A stretch of DNA of 64,000 bases, from the NCBI RefSeq assembly GCF_009829925.1, contig NZ_SNVJ01000004.1:1-64000 (forward strand), given 5' to 3'. Of this stretch, positions 9,573 to 18,815 are shown piece after piece; within the stretch, counting starts at the first letter, position 1, and each line of letters opens with the position of its first letter. The stretch comes from Teichococcus coralli. GTDB lineage: Bacteria > Pseudomonadota > Alphaproteobacteria > Acetobacterales > Acetobacteraceae. A model generated the notes under the pieces. It saw nothing but the letters and a program-made list of their open reading frames with translations, was not told the DNA's origin and did not search any database. The translations under genes and the position numbers were made by a program.

Positions 9573-10931
9573 ATGGCGTCCGCCGCCGAACAGCTCGCGG
9601 CCAACCTCAATCTCGGCGTGCTGTCCAAGGCCACCGAGCTCAAGAAGCGCATCTGGTTCACGCTGGCCGCGCTGATCGTCTACCGAATCGGCACCTACAT
9701 CCCCGTCCCCGGCGTGGACGCGGGCGTGATGGCCGAGATCCTGCGCCAGCACGGCAGCGGCATCCTGGGCATGTTCGACATGTTCACGGGCGGTGCGCTG
9801 GGCCGCATGACGGTCTTCGCGCTCAACATCATGCCCTACATCTCGGCCAGCATCATCGTCCAGCTGATGTCCTCGGCCCTGCCCAGCCTGGAGACCCTCA
9901 AGAAGGAGGGTGAAGCCGGCCGCAAGAAGCTCAACCAGTACACCCGCTACCTGACGGTGCTCATCGCCATCTTCCAGGCCTATGGCATTGCGGTCGGGCT
10001 GGAGGGCATGCAGGGCAGCTTCGGCCCGGCGGTCTACAACGCCGGCCTGTTCTTCCGCATCTCCTGCGTCGCCACCCTGGTCGGCGGCACGCTGTTCCTG
10101 ATGTGGCTGGGCGAGCAGATCACGGCCCGCGGCGTCGGCAATGGCATCAGCCTGATCATCTTCGCCGGCATCGTGGCCAACGTGCCCTCCGCCCTGGTCG
10201 CCACGCTGGAACTGGGCCGCACCGGCGCGCTCTCGACCGTCTTCATCATCGCCTTCCTGCTGATCGCGCTGGCGGTGATCGCCTTCGTGGTGTTCATGGA
10301 GCGGGCGCAGCGGCGGATTCCCATCCAGTACCCGAAGCGCCAGGTGGGCAACCGGATGTTCGGCGGGGAGAGCACCCATCTGCCGCTCAAGCTGAACACC
10401 GCCGGCGTCATCCCTCCCATCTTCGCCTCGTCCCTGCTGCTGCTGCCGGCCACCTTCGCCGGATTTGCGGGCAACCAGCTCGGCGACGGCTGGGTCAGCC
10501 GCATCGCCGCGGCCTTGGCGCATGGCCAGCCGCTCTACATGGCACTCTACGTCGCGCTGATCATCTTCTTCGCCTTCTTCTACACCGCGGTGGTGTTCAA
10601 CCCGGCGGAGACGGCGGACAACCTGAAGAAGCATGGCGGCTTCGTGCCGGGCATCCGCCCCGGCCAGGCGACCGCGGACTACCTGGACCGCGTGCTGACC
10701 CGCCTGACGGGCGTGGGGGCGGTCTATCTCTGCATCGTCTGCCTGCTGCCCGAGATCCTGATCAGCCAGTACGGGGTGCCCTTCTATTTCGGTGGCACTT
10801 CCCTTCTGATCATTGTTTCGGTCACGATGGACACGGTGGCCCAGGTGCAGTCGCATCTGTTCGCGCATCAGTACGAGGGACTGATCCGCAAGGCCCGCCT
10901 GGGTGGCCGCGGCGCGCCGCGGCTGCGGTGA
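9573..10931 (+). CDS. secY: Protein translocase subunit SecY
   Basis: SecY is the channel-forming subunit of the inner-membrane SecYEG translocon. The 452-residue product has about ten hydrophobic segments, the plug/TM2 region after [30 protein letters not shown], and the family signature around [30 protein letters not shown]. The ATG at 9573 is chosen over an upstream frame at 9483 because it gives the normal SecY start and is preceded by a GAGGGGCGA ribosome-binding site. Confidence 0.98.
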   Translation: MASAAEQLAANLNLGVLSKATELKKRIWFTLAALIVYRIGTYIPVPGVDAGVMAEILRQHGSGILGMFDMFTGGALGRMTVFALNIMPYISASIIVQLMSSALPSLETLKKEGEAGRKKLNQYTRYLTVLIAIFQAYGIAVGLEGMQGSFGPAVYNAGLFFRISCVATLVGGTLFLMWLGEQITARGVGNGISLIIFAGIVANVPSALVATLELGRTGALSTVFIIAFLLIALAVIAFVVFMERAQRRIPIQYPKRQVGNRMFGGESTHLPLKLNTAGVIPPIFASSLLLLPATFAGFAGNQLGDGWVSRIAAALAHGQPLYMALYVALIIFFAFFYTAVVFNPAETADNLKKHGGFVPGIRPGQATADYLDRVLTRLTGVGAVYLCIVCLLPEILISQYGVPFYFGGTSLLIIVSVTMDTVAQVQSHLFAHQYEGLIRKARLGGRGAPRLR

Positions 10932-10971
10932 GAGACGACGTAACGACGTGCAGGAAGGTGGGAATGTCGCG

Positions 10972-11619
10972 ATGAACCTGATTCTGCTGGGACCGCCGGG
11001 GGCCGGCAAGGGCACCCAGGCCAAGCGCCTGGAGGAGCGGCATGGGATCGCGCAGATTTCCACCGGCGACATGCTGCGCGCCGAGGTGAAGAGCGGCAGC
11101 GAGATCGGCCGGCAGGCCAAGGCGATCATGGAGCAGGGGGCGCTGGTCCCCGACGACATCATCACCGCCATGCTGGCCAAGCGCGTGTCGCAGCCCGACT
11201 GCGCCAAGGGCTTCATCCTGGACGGCTTCCCCCGCACCACCCCGCAGGCGGAAGCGCTGGACCGCATGTTGCGGGAGAAGGGGCTGCAGCTCGACCACGT
11301 CATCGAGCTCAAGGTGGATGACAGCGCTCTGGTGGAGCGCATCGCCGGCCGCTTCACCTGCGCGAAATGCGGCGCGGGCTACCACGACAGCTTCAAGCCG
11401 ACCGCCCGCCCGGGCGTCTGCGACGCGTGCGGCAGCACCGAGTTCGTGCGCCGGGCCGACGACAAGGCCGAGACGGTGGCGGCGCGCCTGGAGGCCTATC
11501 ACCGCCAGACCGCGCCGTTGCTCCCCTACTACCAGGCCCAGGGCAAGCTCAGCGCAGTGGACGGCATGGCCAGCATGGACGAGGTGGCCAGCCAGATCGA
11601 GGCGGTCCTGGCGAAGTGA
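10972..11619 (+). CDS. adk: Adenylate kinase (zinc-type LID)
   Basis: Adk interconverts ATP + AMP and 2 ADP in the cytoplasm. The 215-residue protein has the P-loop GPPGAGKGT (residues 7-15), the AMP-binding ISTGDMLR, and DGFPRT at about residues 84-89. Cysteines at 130, 133, 150 and 153 in the LID form a four-cysteine zinc knuckle, as in Gram-positive Adk rather than E. coli Adk. It follows secY with a 40-base gap, the usual order in this operon. Confidence 0.97.
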   Translation: MNLILLGPPGAGKGTQAKRLEERHGIAQISTGDMLRAEVKSGSEIGRQAKAIMEQGALVPDDIITAMLAKRVSQPDCAKGFILDGFPRTTPQAEALDRMLREKGLQLDHVIELKVDDSALVERIAGRFTCAKCGAGYHDSFKPTARPGVCDACGSTEFVRRADDKAETVAARLEAYHRQTAPLLPYYQAQGKLSAVDGMASMDEVASQIEAVLAK

Positions 11620-11623
11620 GATT

Positions 11624-11641
11624 CCGCGGCTCCGGCCGCGG
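11624..11641 (+). terminator. GC hairpin after adk
   Basis: CCGCGG at 11624-11629 pairs with CCGCGG at 11636-11641 around a six-base loop, followed by CTTTCCC. It starts four bases after the adk stop. With the promoter-like sequence downstream it suggests the alpha block can be transcribed independently of the spc block. Confidence 0.4.
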
Positions 11642-11684
11642 CTTTCCCGCTTCGGGGCAGGGAGCGGCCAGGCCGCCCTGCCCC

Positions 11685-11713
11685 TTGACTCTTCCCGCCC
11701 GAACTCGTTAAAC
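11685..11713 (+). promoter_or_regulatory. Sigma-70-type promoter for rpsM-rpsK-rpoA-rplQ
   Basis: TTGACT (11685-11690) and TTAAAC (11708-11713) are separated by exactly 17 bases in the 236-base gap between adk and rpsM. The predicted transcript start is near 11720, leaving a leader of roughly 135 bases. That leader includes a GGAGCC-GGAT-GGCTCC hairpin (11826-11841) just before the rpsM start, a plausible site for translational control. Confidence 0.6.
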
Positions 11714-11855
11714 CCGCGCCTCTCGCGCGGTGGGGGCTCGCCCCGGCCGTGACGATGGTTGCGCCTGGCTGACTTGGGCCGGGTGGCGCCGATCACCTTC
11801 GCCGGCACCTCTGCCGGTACGAACGGGAGCCGGATGGCTCCGGGAGCAGGAATCA

Positions 11856-12233
11856 ATGGCACGCATTGCAGGCGTGAACATTCCAACCAACAAGCGCGTT
11901 CTGATCTCGCTTCGCTACATCTACGGCATCGGTCCGTCGAACGCGAAGGACATCTGCGAGCAGCTCGGCATCCCCGAGGATCGCCGCGTCAACCAGCTGA
12001 CGGATGAGGAAGTCCTCAAGATCCGCGAGCTGATCGACCGCGAGTACCGGGTCGAGGGCGACCTGCGCCGCGAGAATGCGATGAACATCAAGCGCCTGAT
12101 GGACATGGCCTGCTACCGCGGCTTGCGTCACCGGAAGGGCCTGCCCGTTCGTGGCCAGCGCACCCACACCAATGCCCGCACCCGCAAGGGCAAGGCCGTG
12201 GCGATCGCCGGCAAGAAGAAGGTGACGAAGTAA
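11856..12233 (+). CDS. rpsM: 30S ribosomal protein S13
   Basis: S13 forms intersubunit bridges and contacts P-site tRNA. The 125-residue product begins [15 protein letters not shown] and has the helix-two-turns-helix region ([14 protein letters not shown]) and the basic tail with [25 protein letters not shown] features. The ATG at 11856 gives the family length; the longer frame from 11730 runs into the untranslated leader. Confidence 0.97.
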   Translation: MARIAGVNIPTNKRVLISLRYIYGIGPSNAKDICEQLGIPEDRRVNQLTDEEVLKIRELIDREYRVEGDLRRENAMNIKRLMDMACYRGLRHRKGLPVRGQRTHTNARTRKGKAVAIAGKKKVTK

Positions 12234-12234
12234 G

Positions 12235-12630
12235 ATGGCCCGTCAGCCCACCTCCCGCGCGCCGCGCAAGAAGGAGCGCAAGAACATCGCCACCGGCGTG
12301 GCGCATGTGCTGGCCTCCTTCAACAACACCATCGTCACCATCACGGACAGCCAGGGCAACGCCATCGCGTGGTCCTCGGCCGGCAGCCAGGGTTTCAAGG
12401 GCAGCCGCAAGTCCACGCCGTACGCCGCTCAGGTCGCCGCCGAGGACGCGGGCCGCAAGGCCCGCGAGCACGGCATGGAGACGCTGGAGATCATGGTCTC
12501 CGGTCCGGGCTCCGGGCGTGAATCCGCGCTGCGCGCATTGCAGGCCGTGGGTTTCTACGTCACCGCGATCAAGGACGTGACCCCCATCCCGCACAACGGC
12601 TGCCGTCCGCGCAAGCGGCGTCGGGTCTGA
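12235..12630 (+). CDS. rpsK: 30S ribosomal protein S11
   Basis: S11 forms part of the 30S platform at the E site. The 131-residue product contains [21 protein letters not shown] and the conserved C-terminal segment [17 protein letters not shown]. It starts one base after the rpsM stop. Confidence 0.98.
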   Translation: MARQPTSRAPRKKERKNIATGVAHVLASFNNTIVTITDSQGNAIAWSSAGSQGFKGSRKSTPYAAQVAAEDAGRKAREHGMETLEIMVSGPGSGRESALRALQAVGFYVTAIKDVTPIPHNGCRPRKRRRV

Positions 12631-12655
12631 GGCGAGGCCGCAGGAGACAGCGATA

Positions 12656-13672
12656 GTGCTCGAGCGCAACTGGCGTTCCCTGATCCGCCCCGAGAAGCTC
12701 GATGTCGAGCCGGGGGGCGACCCCTCGCGCGTTGCGACGGTCGTGGCGGAGCCGCTCGAGCGCGGCTTCGGCATGACCCTGGGCAATGCGCTGCGGCGCG
12801 TGCTGCTGTCCTCGCTGCAGGGCGCGGCCGTGACCGCCATCCGCATTGACGGCGCGCTGCACGAGTTCAGCAGCCTGCAGGGTGTGCGGGAGGATGTCAC
12901 CGACATCGTCCTGAACATCAAGCGGCTGGCCATCCGGATGCCGGGCGAGGGCGCGAAGCGCCTGCAGCTCATCGCCACCGGTCCTGGCGAGGTCACCGCG
13001 GGGCAGATCCAGACCACCGGCGACATCGAGATCGCCAACCCGGAACTGGTCATCTGCACCCTCGATGATGGCGCCAAGCTGGCCATGGAGCTGACGGTGG
13101 ACGTCGGCAAGGGCTACGTGCCCGCCAGCGAGAACCGGCCGGAAGACGCCCCGATCGGGCTGATCCCGGTGGATGCCATCTATTCCCCCGTCCGCCGCGT
13201 GGCGTACCAGGTGCAGCCGACCCGCGTCGGCCAGCGCACCGACTACGACAAGCTGGTGATGACGGTGGAGACGGACGGCACCGTGGCCCCGGACGACGCG
13301 GTCGCCCTGGCGGCGCGCATCCTGCAGGACCAGCTTCAGCTCTTCATCAACTTCGATGAGCCGCGCGAGCGCAAGGTGGAGGAAGTGCAGGAGGACCTGC
13401 CCTTCAACCGCAACCTGCTGCGCAAGGTGGACGAGCTGGAACTGTCGGTCCGCAGCGCGAACTGCCTGAAGAACGACAACATCGTCTATATCGGCGACCT
13501 CGTGCAGAAGACCGAGCAGGAAATGCTCCGGACGCCGAACTTCGGCCGCAAGTCGCTGAACGAGATCAAGGAGGTCCTCGCCTCCATGGGGCTGAGCCTC
13601 GGCATGACCGTGTCGGGCTGGCCGCCGGAGAATATCGAGGACCTCGCCAAGAAGATCGAAGAGCCGTTCTGA
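12656..13672 (+). CDS. rpoA: DNA-directed RNA polymerase subunit alpha
   Basis: The alpha subunit dimerises to nucleate RNA polymerase assembly, and its C-terminal domain contacts UP elements and activators. The 338-residue protein has the N-terminal dimer domain with [20 protein letters not shown] (about residues 36-55), a linker, and the alphaCTD with [22 protein letters not shown] and [17 protein letters not shown]. The start is GTG at 12656 ([12 protein letters not shown]), preceded by a GGAGACA ribosome-binding site. Confidence 0.98.
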   Translation: MLERNWRSLIRPEKLDVEPGGDPSRVATVVAEPLERGFGMTLGNALRRVLLSSLQGAAVTAIRIDGALHEFSSLQGVREDVTDIVLNIKRLAIRMPGEGAKRLQLIATGPGEVTAGQIQTTGDIEIANPELVICTLDDGAKLAMELTVDVGKGYVPASENRPEDAPIGLIPVDAIYSPVRRVAYQVQPTRVGQRTDYDKLVMTVETDGTVAPDDAVALAARILQDQLQLFINFDEPRERKVEEVQEDLPFNRNLLRKVDELELSVRSANCLKNDNIVYIGDLVQKTEQEMLRTPNFGRKSLNEIKEVLASMGLSLGMTVSGWPPENIEDLAKKIEEPF

Positions 13673-13699
13673 TTTCGGCGGCGTGAAGGAATAGGACCA

Positions 13700-14128
13700 A
13701 TGCGTCACGGAGTTGCCGGCCGGAAGCTCGGCGTCACATCCGCCCATCGCAGCGCCATGCTCCGCAACATGGCGACGAGCCTGCTCAAGCACGAGCAGAT
13801 CACCACGACCCTGCCCAAGGCCAAGGAGCTGCGCCCCTACGTGGAGCGCATCATCACCCTGGGCAAGCGCGGTGACCTGCACGCGCGCCGCCAGGCTTAC
13901 GCGCAGATCATGGACAAGAAGGTGGTGGACAAGCTCTTCACCACCATCGCGGAGCGCTACAAGGCGCGCCAGGGTGGCTACACCCGCGTGCTGAAGGCGG
14001 GCATCCGCTACGGCGATGCCGCCGACATGGCGGTGATCGAGCTGGTCGAGCGCGACGTCGCGGCCAAGGGGCTGGATTCCGGCCCGAAGCCGGAGGTCGC
14101 CGAGGCCGAGGACCAGGAGGCGGCGTAA
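13700..14128 (+). CDS. rplQ: 50S ribosomal protein L17
   Basis: L17 closes the operon. The 142-residue sequence starts [24 protein letters not shown] and contains the conserved [17 protein letters not shown] segment. Beyond the usual 120-residue core it has an acidic C-terminal extension ([14 protein letters not shown]), which is common in alphaproteobacterial L17. Confidence 0.97.
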   Translation: MRHGVAGRKLGVTSAHRSAMLRNMATSLLKHEQITTTLPKAKELRPYVERIITLGKRGDLHARRQAYAQIMDKKVVDKLFTTIAERYKARQGGYTRVLKAGIRYGDAADMAVIELVERDVAAKGLDSGPKPEVAEAEDQEAA

Positions 14129-14155
14129 GCCGCTTCCGGCACAACGGATCGTCGG

Positions 14156-14185
14156 GCGGGGCGGGTGGGCGACCACCCGCCCCGC
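14156..14185 (+). terminator. Strong hairpin terminator of the ribosomal operon
   Basis: A perfect 13-bp stem (14156-14168 with 14173-14185) is capped by a GCGA tetraloop of the stable GNRA class, 27 bases after the rplQ stop. The tail is TTGCGTT rather than a long U-run, typical for high-GC alphaproteobacteria. A second 7-bp hairpin (14211-14217 / 14221-14227) follows before nadK. Confidence 0.75.
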
Positions 14186-14256
14186 TTGCGTTCCGGTGCC
14201 GGCAGGCGAGGCCCCTTGCGAAGGGGCGTGGCAGGGCGCTTGATGCCAGCCTATGC

Positions 14257-14329
14257 GGAAGGAGGTCCCGCCATGCCTGTCCCGACCCCGCCGGCCGGCC
14301 CTGTCCGGGGCCGGGGGCGCCGCGCATGA
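14257..14329 (+). promoter_or_regulatory. Perfect Shine-Dalgarno and 18-codon leader ORF coupled to nadK
   Basis: GGAAGGAGGT at 14257-14266 is complementary to the 16S anti-SD end. Six bases later an ATG at 14273 opens an 18-codon frame ([18 protein letters not shown]). Its TGA (14327-14329) overlaps the nadK ATG as ATGA. Directly upstream of the nadK ATG the sequence is GGGGGCGCCGCGC, without a comparable SD of its own. This suggests nadK is translated by coupling to the leader. Whether the peptide has a function is unknown. Confidence 0.5.
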
Positions 14330-15150
14330 CCGCTGCCCTGCTGGGGTCGGCTCCGTCCTGTGACACGCCGGAGCTTCCGGCCGAGCTGCAGGGGCGGATC
14401 GCCTTCTTCTCCGCGCCCACCGACGTGGCGGAAGCGGCTCGTGCCCGTTTTGTCGCCCTCTACGGCGATGCCGCGCCGGAGGAAGCGGTGGTGTTGGTGG
14501 CGCTCGGCGGCGACGGCTTCATGCTGGAGATGCAGCACCGCTTCCTCGGCCGCAACCTGCCGATCTACGGCATGAACTGCGGCAGTGTCGGCTTCCTGAT
14601 GAACGCCTTCCATGAGGATGACCTGCTGCCGCGGCTGCGTGCCGCCCAGGCCGCCATGCTGCACCCGCTGCGGATGCGGGCGCTGGATGCCGCGGGGCAG
14701 ATGCAGGAGGCGCTGGCGATCAACGAGGTCTCGCTGCTGCGCGAGACGCGCCAGGCCGCCAAGATCCGCATCCTGGTGGACGGCAAGGAGCGGCTGGCGG
14801 AGCTGATCTGCGACGGCATCCTGGTCTCCACGCCGGCGGGCAGCACGGCCTACAACCTTTCGGCGCATGGGCCGATCGTGCCGCTGGGCGCGAACCTGCT
14901 GCCGATGACGCCGATCTCCGCCTTCCGCCCGCGGCGCTGGCGCGGCGCCCTGTTGCCGGGCGAGGCGGTTGTGATGTTCCAGGTGCTGGAGCCTGGCAAG
15001 CGGCCGGTCGCCGCCGTGGCCGACTATGTCGAGGTGCGCGACGTCCGGTCGGTGGAGGTCCGCGAAGACCGCACGGTGCGGCTGACGCTGTTGTTTGACC
15101 CGGATCACAGCCTGTCCGAGCGGATCATCGCCGAGCAGTTCACCGTTTGA
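14326..15150 (+). CDS. nadK: NAD kinase
   Basis: NadK phosphorylates NAD to NADP in the cytoplasm. The 274-residue protein has the diagnostic GGDG motif at residues 61-64 (catalytic aspartate 63), the NE pair in [12 protein letters not shown], and the conserved [19 protein letters not shown] segment. About 22 residues precede the usual start of the fold ([13 protein letters not shown]). The ATG start overlaps the stop of a small upstream frame. It is a stand-alone gene between the ribosomal operon terminator and a GC hairpin. Confidence 0.93.
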   Translation: MTAALLGSAPSCDTPELPAELQGRIAFFSAPTDVAEAARARFVALYGDAAPEEAVVLVALGGDGFMLEMQHRFLGRNLPIYGMNCGSVGFLMNAFHEDDLLPRLRAAQAAMLHPLRMRALDAAGQMQEALAINEVSLLRETRQAAKIRILVDGKERLAELICDGILVSTPAGSTAYNLSAHGPIVPLGANLLPMTPISAFRPRRWRGALLPGEAVVMFQVLEPGKRPVAAVADYVEVRDVRSVEVREDRTVRLTLLFDPDHSLSERIIAEQFTV

Positions 15151-15167
15151 GCCGGGAGCGGGGCGGG

Positions 15168-15189
15168 GCCCCGCCCTCTTCGGCGGGGC
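15168..15189 (+). terminator. Hairpin after nadK
   Basis: GCCCCGCC (15168-15175) pairs with GGCGGGGC (15182-15189) around a CTCTTC loop, 17 bases after the nadK stop. No U-tract follows. It separates nadK from the ABC transporter operon. Confidence 0.5.
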
Positions 15190-15306
15190 TGCAAGGCCTG
15201 GCTTCGTTGCCGCGGCGTTTGAAAAACTCCTGAAACCTAGCGGCCTCGCCTGCATTCTGCTAAACCGGCCCGATTGAGAGGCGTTAGCTTCCGGGGGGCA
15301 AGAATC

Positions 15307-16896
15307 ATGATGAACCGCAAGAAGGCGGCCGCTATGGCCGCCGTTTCGGCGTTGGTGCTGGGCATGACGGGCGCCGCCCGCGCGCAGAACCTCACCATGG
15401 CCGTGGGCGCGCAGGTGACTGCGCTCGATCCGCACTACCACGCGCTGTCGCCGAACTTCGCCGTGGCGACCATGCTGTTCGACACGCTGACGCAGTTCGA
15501 TGCCGATGCCCGGCTGGAGCCGGGGCTGGCGGAATCCTGGAAGGTGGTCGAGCCGACCGTCTGGGAGTTCAAGCTGCGGCCGGGCGTTCGCTTCCACAAC
15601 GGCAACCCGCTGACGGCCGAGGACGTGGCCTTCACCATCGCCCGCGTGCCGACGGTCCCGAACAGCCCGTCCTCCTACGCCATCTACACCCGCGCCATCG
15701 AGCGCGTGGAGGTGGTGGACCCGACCACGGTCCGCTTCCATACCCGCACGACCTATCCGCTGCTGCCGAACGACCTCTCGCAGGTCGCGATCCTGGACAA
15801 GGAGACGCATGAGGGCGCCAGCACGGACGACTTCAACTCCGGCAAGGTCGCCATCGGCACCGGGCCCTTCCGCTACGTGAACTTCCGCAGCGGCGACCGG
15901 CTGGAGCTGGAGCGCAACGACGCCTACTGGGGCCCGAAGCCGGACTGGGCGAAGGTGAACTACCGCATCGTCGTCAACGATTCCGCCCGCACCGCCGGGC
16001 TGCTGGCGGGCGACGTGGACTTCATCGATCAGGTGCCGACCAGCGACCTCGCCACGCTGCGCCGCGACAACCGCGTCCGCGTGGCGGAAAAGGACGGACT
16101 GCGGATCATCTTCCTGGCGCTGGACCACATGCGCAAGGACGGCTCGCCCTTCATCACCGGCAATGACGGCAAGCCGCTCGACAAGAACCCGCTGCAGGAC
16201 CTCCGCGTGCGGCGCGCCCTTTCCATGGCGATCGACCGCAACGCCATCGCCGCGCGAGTGATGGAAGGCGCCGCCCAGCCTTCCGGCCAGTTCCTCTCGG
16301 AGGGCGCCTTCGGCTACGTGCCGGGGCTGGAGCCGCCAAAGGGCGATGCGGACGCGGCGAAGAAGCTGCTGGCCGAGGCGGGCTACCCGAACGGCTTCCA
16401 CATCACCCTGCACGGGCCGAACGACCGCTACATCAACGACGGCCGGATCATCCAGGCGATCGGCCAGTTCTGGACCCGCGCCGGCCTGCGTACCACGGTC
16501 GACGCCCAGCCCTGGACCACCTACATCTCCCGCGCCGGCAAGCAGGAGTTCAGCGCCTTCCTGGTGGGATGGGGCACGTCGTCGGGCGAGGCTTCCTCGC
16601 CATTGCGCGCGCTGGTCGCCAGCTACAACCGCGACAAGGGCTACGGCACCTCCAACCGCGGCCGCTACTCCAACCCGGAGGTGGATGCCAAGCTGGAGGC
16701 GGCGCTGCGCGAGATGGACGACGAGAAGCGCGAGAAGCTGCTGCAGGAGGCGACCCAGATCGCCATGGACGATGTGGGCATCATTCCGATCCACATCCAG
16801 AAGAACGTCTGGGCGATGCGGCCGACCCTGCGGCATGACTCCCGGGCCGACGAGCTGACCCGCGCGCAGGACGTGCATCCGGCGGCGGCCAACTGA
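15307..16896 (+). CDS. ABC transporter substrate-binding protein, peptide/opine type (SBP_bac_5)
   Basis: This periplasmic receptor should deliver a peptide-like ligand to the permease encoded just downstream. The 529-residue protein has a Sec signal peptide with likely cleavage after ARA at residue 26. The mature family-5 pattern follows: LDPHYHALSPN, then DTLTQFDADARLEPGLAESWKVVEPTVWEFKLRPGVRF, with the typical FHNGNPLTAEDV segment. The MM pair at 15307 is chosen as start because the upstream frame does not extend the signal peptide usefully. It heads a five-gene operon through 20824. Ligand identity cannot be told. Confidence 0.92.
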   Translation: MMNRKKAAAMAAVSALVLGMTGAARAQNLTMAVGAQVTALDPHYHALSPNFAVATMLFDTLTQFDADARLEPGLAESWKVVEPTVWEFKLRPGVRFHNGNPLTAEDVAFTIARVPTVPNSPSSYAIYTRAIERVEVVDPTTVRFHTRTTYPLLPNDLSQVAILDKETHEGASTDDFNSGKVAIGTGPFRYVNFRSGDRLELERNDAYWGPKPDWAKVNYRIVVNDSARTAGLLAGDVDFIDQVPTSDLATLRRDNRVRVAEKDGLRIIFLALDHMRKDGSPFITGNDGKPLDKNPLQDLRVRRALSMAIDRNAIAARVMEGAAQPSGQFLSEGAFGYVPGLEPPKGDADAAKKLLAEAGYPNGFHITLHGPNDRYINDGRIIQAIGQFWTRAGLRTTVDAQPWTTYISRAGKQEFSAFLVGWGTSSGEASSPLRALVASYNRDKGYGTSNRGRYSNPEVDAKLEAALREMDDEKREKLLQEATQIAMDDVGIIPIHIQKNVWAMRPTLRHDSRADELTRAQDVHPAAAN

Positions 16897-16899
16897 TCG

Positions 16900-17871
16900 A
16901 TGGCGGTCTACCTCCTCCGCCGGCTGCTGCAGTCGGCCCTGGTGATGCTGGCGATGTCGGTGATCGTCTTCATCGGCATCTACGCGATCGGCAACCCGGT
17001 CGAGATCCTCATCAGCCCGGAGGCGGACCAGATGGAGCGTGAGCGCGCGATCCGCGCGCTCGGGCTCGATCTGCCGCTCTGGATGCAGTACCTCTCCTTT
17101 CTGAAGAACGCGCTGCAGGGCGATCTCGGCCGCAGCTTCGTGTTCAACGAGCCGGCGCTGCAGCTGATCCTGCAGCGCATGCCCGCGACGCTGGAGCTGG
17201 CCTTCGGCGCCACCTTCATCGCGCTGCTGGTGGGCCTGCCGCTCGGCCTCTATGCCGGGCTGAAGCCGAACTCCTTTGGCGCCAAGACCGTGATGGCCGG
17301 CTCCATCCTCGGCTTCTCGCTGCCGACTTTCTGGGTCGGCCTGATGATGATCATGGTCTTCGCGGTGCAGCTCGGCTGGCTGCCCTCCACCGGCCGCGGC
17401 CAGACTGTCGAGGTGCTGGGCCTGCGCTGGTCCTTCCTGACCTGGGACGGGCTGCAGCACCTGATCATGCCGGCGATGAACCTCGCGCTCTTCAAGATCA
17501 GCCTGGTGATCCGCCTCACGCGTGCCGGCGTGCGCGAGACCATGCTGATGGACTACGTGAAGTTCGCGCGCGCCAAGGGGCTTTCCCCGGCGCGCGTGAC
17601 CTATGTGCACGTGTTCAAGAACATCCTCATCCCGGTCGTCACCGTGGTCGGGCTGGAGCTGGGCTCCACCATCGCCTTCTCGGTGGTGACGGAAAGCGTC
17701 TTCGCCTGGCCGGGCATGGGCAAGCTGATCATCGACAGCATCAACGTCCTCGATCGCCCGGTGATCGTGGCCTACCTGATGATGATCGTGCTGATGTTCA
17801 TCACCATCAACCTGCTGGTCGATCTCGCCTATTCGGCGCTCGATCCGCGCGTGCGGCTGGAAGGCAAGTGA
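16900..17871 (+). CDS. ABC transporter permease, DppB type
   Basis: First inner-membrane permease of the peptide-type importer. The 323-residue protein begins MAVYLLRRLLQSALVMLAMSV, an N-terminal anchor helix typical of DppB, and has about six membrane segments. The EAA loop, ETMLMDYVKFARAKGLSPARV, lies at roughly residues 212-232 and contacts the ATPases. It starts three bases after the receptor gene and ends one base before the second permease. Confidence 0.94.
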   Translation: MAVYLLRRLLQSALVMLAMSVIVFIGIYAIGNPVEILISPEADQMERERAIRALGLDLPLWMQYLSFLKNALQGDLGRSFVFNEPALQLILQRMPATLELAFGATFIALLVGLPLGLYAGLKPNSFGAKTVMAGSILGFSLPTFWVGLMMIMVFAVQLGWLPSTGRGQTVEVLGLRWSFLTWDGLQHLIMPAMNLALFKISLVIRLTRAGVRETMLMDYVKFARAKGLSPARVTYVHVFKNILIPVVTVVGLELGSTIAFSVVTESVFAWPGMGKLIIDSINVLDRPVIVAYLMMIVLMFITINLLVDLAYSALDPRVRLEGK

Positions 17872-17872
17872 G

Positions 17873-18805
17873 ATGAGCACGACGACCGCCAACTCCGCCG
17901 CGCCGGCGCCGGCCACCCCGGCGCCCAAGGTCGAGACGCCGTTCCGCCGCTTCGTCTCCGAGTTCGCCGAGAGCAAGCTGGCGCTGTTCGGCCTGGCCGT
18001 GATCACGCTGATCGCGCTGATCGCCCTCTTCGCCCCCTGGCTGACGCCGCAGAACCCCTACGACCTGGCGCAGCTCGACATTCTGGACGGCCGGCTGGAG
18101 CCGGGCACCCGCAACGGGCTCGACACTTTCACCTACTGGCTGGGCACCGATGACCAGGGGCGCGACATGCTCTCCGGCATCATGTACGGCCTGCGCATCT
18201 CGCTCACCGTGGGCGGCGGCTCGGCGATCATCGCCTGCACCATCGGCGCCACGCTCGGCCTGCTCGCCGCCTATGCCGGGGGCAAGACCGACACGGTGAT
18301 CATGCGCCTCGTCGACCTGCAGCTCTCCTTCCCCTCGATCCTGGCCGCGCTGATGATCCTGGCCTTCCTGGGCAAGGGCGTGATGAACGTCGTGCTGGCC
18401 CTGGTGATCGTCGAATGGGCCTACTATGCCCGCACCGTGCGCGGCACCGCGCTGGTCGAGCGCGGGCGCGAGTACATCGAGGCGGCGCAGTGCCTGGCGC
18501 TGCCGACGCGCCGCATCATCTTCCGCCACCTGCTGCCGAATTGCCTGCCGCCGCTGATCGTGGTGGCCACCATGCAGGTGGCGCGCGCCATCGCGCTGGA
18601 GGCGACGCTCTCCTTCCTCGGCCTCGGCGTGCCGATCACCGAGCCATCCCTCGGCCTGCTGATCTCGAACGGCTATGAGTACATGCTGTCCGGCAAGTAC
18701 TGGATCAGCTTCTACCCGGGCATTGCGCTGCTCGTGACAATCGTCTCCATCAACCTTGTGGGCGACCAGCTGCGCGACGTGCTCAACCCGCGACTCAAGA
18801 AGTAA
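17873..18805 (+). CDS. ABC transporter permease, DppC type
   Basis: Second permease of the importer, 310 residues. The cytoplasmic N-terminus (alanine/proline rich, about 25 residues) precedes the first membrane helix near residue 38. The DppC hallmark LGTDDQGRDMLSGIMYGLRISL follows at about residue 88. The EAA loop is EYIEAAQCLALPTRRIIFRHLLPN, near residue 200. It is translated just after the DppB-type gene (one base between stop and start). Confidence 0.94.
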   Translation: MSTTTANSAAPAPATPAPKVETPFRRFVSEFAESKLALFGLAVITLIALIALFAPWLTPQNPYDLAQLDILDGRLEPGTRNGLDTFTYWLGTDDQGRDMLSGIMYGLRISLTVGGGSAIIACTIGATLGLLAAYAGGKTDTVIMRLVDLQLSFPSILAALMILAFLGKGVMNVVLALVIVEWAYYARTVRGTALVERGREYIEAAQCLALPTRRIIFRHLLPNCLPPLIVVATMQVARAIALEATLSFLGLGVPITEPSLGLLISNGYEYMLSGKYWISFYPGIALLVTIVSINLVGDQLRDVLNPRLKK

Positions 18806-18815
18806 AGGGGAGGGC

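Noticed and set aside
8853-11357. 834-codon minus-strand frame opposite rpmD-secY-adk
   Set aside because: Antisense of secY and adk; no family resemblance and typical codon-shadow composition.
14251-18006. Very long minus-strand open frame opposite nadK and the ABC genes
   Set aside because: A high-GC antisense shadow: low-complexity translation rich in H, R, Q and A, and it opposes well-recognised plus-strand genes.
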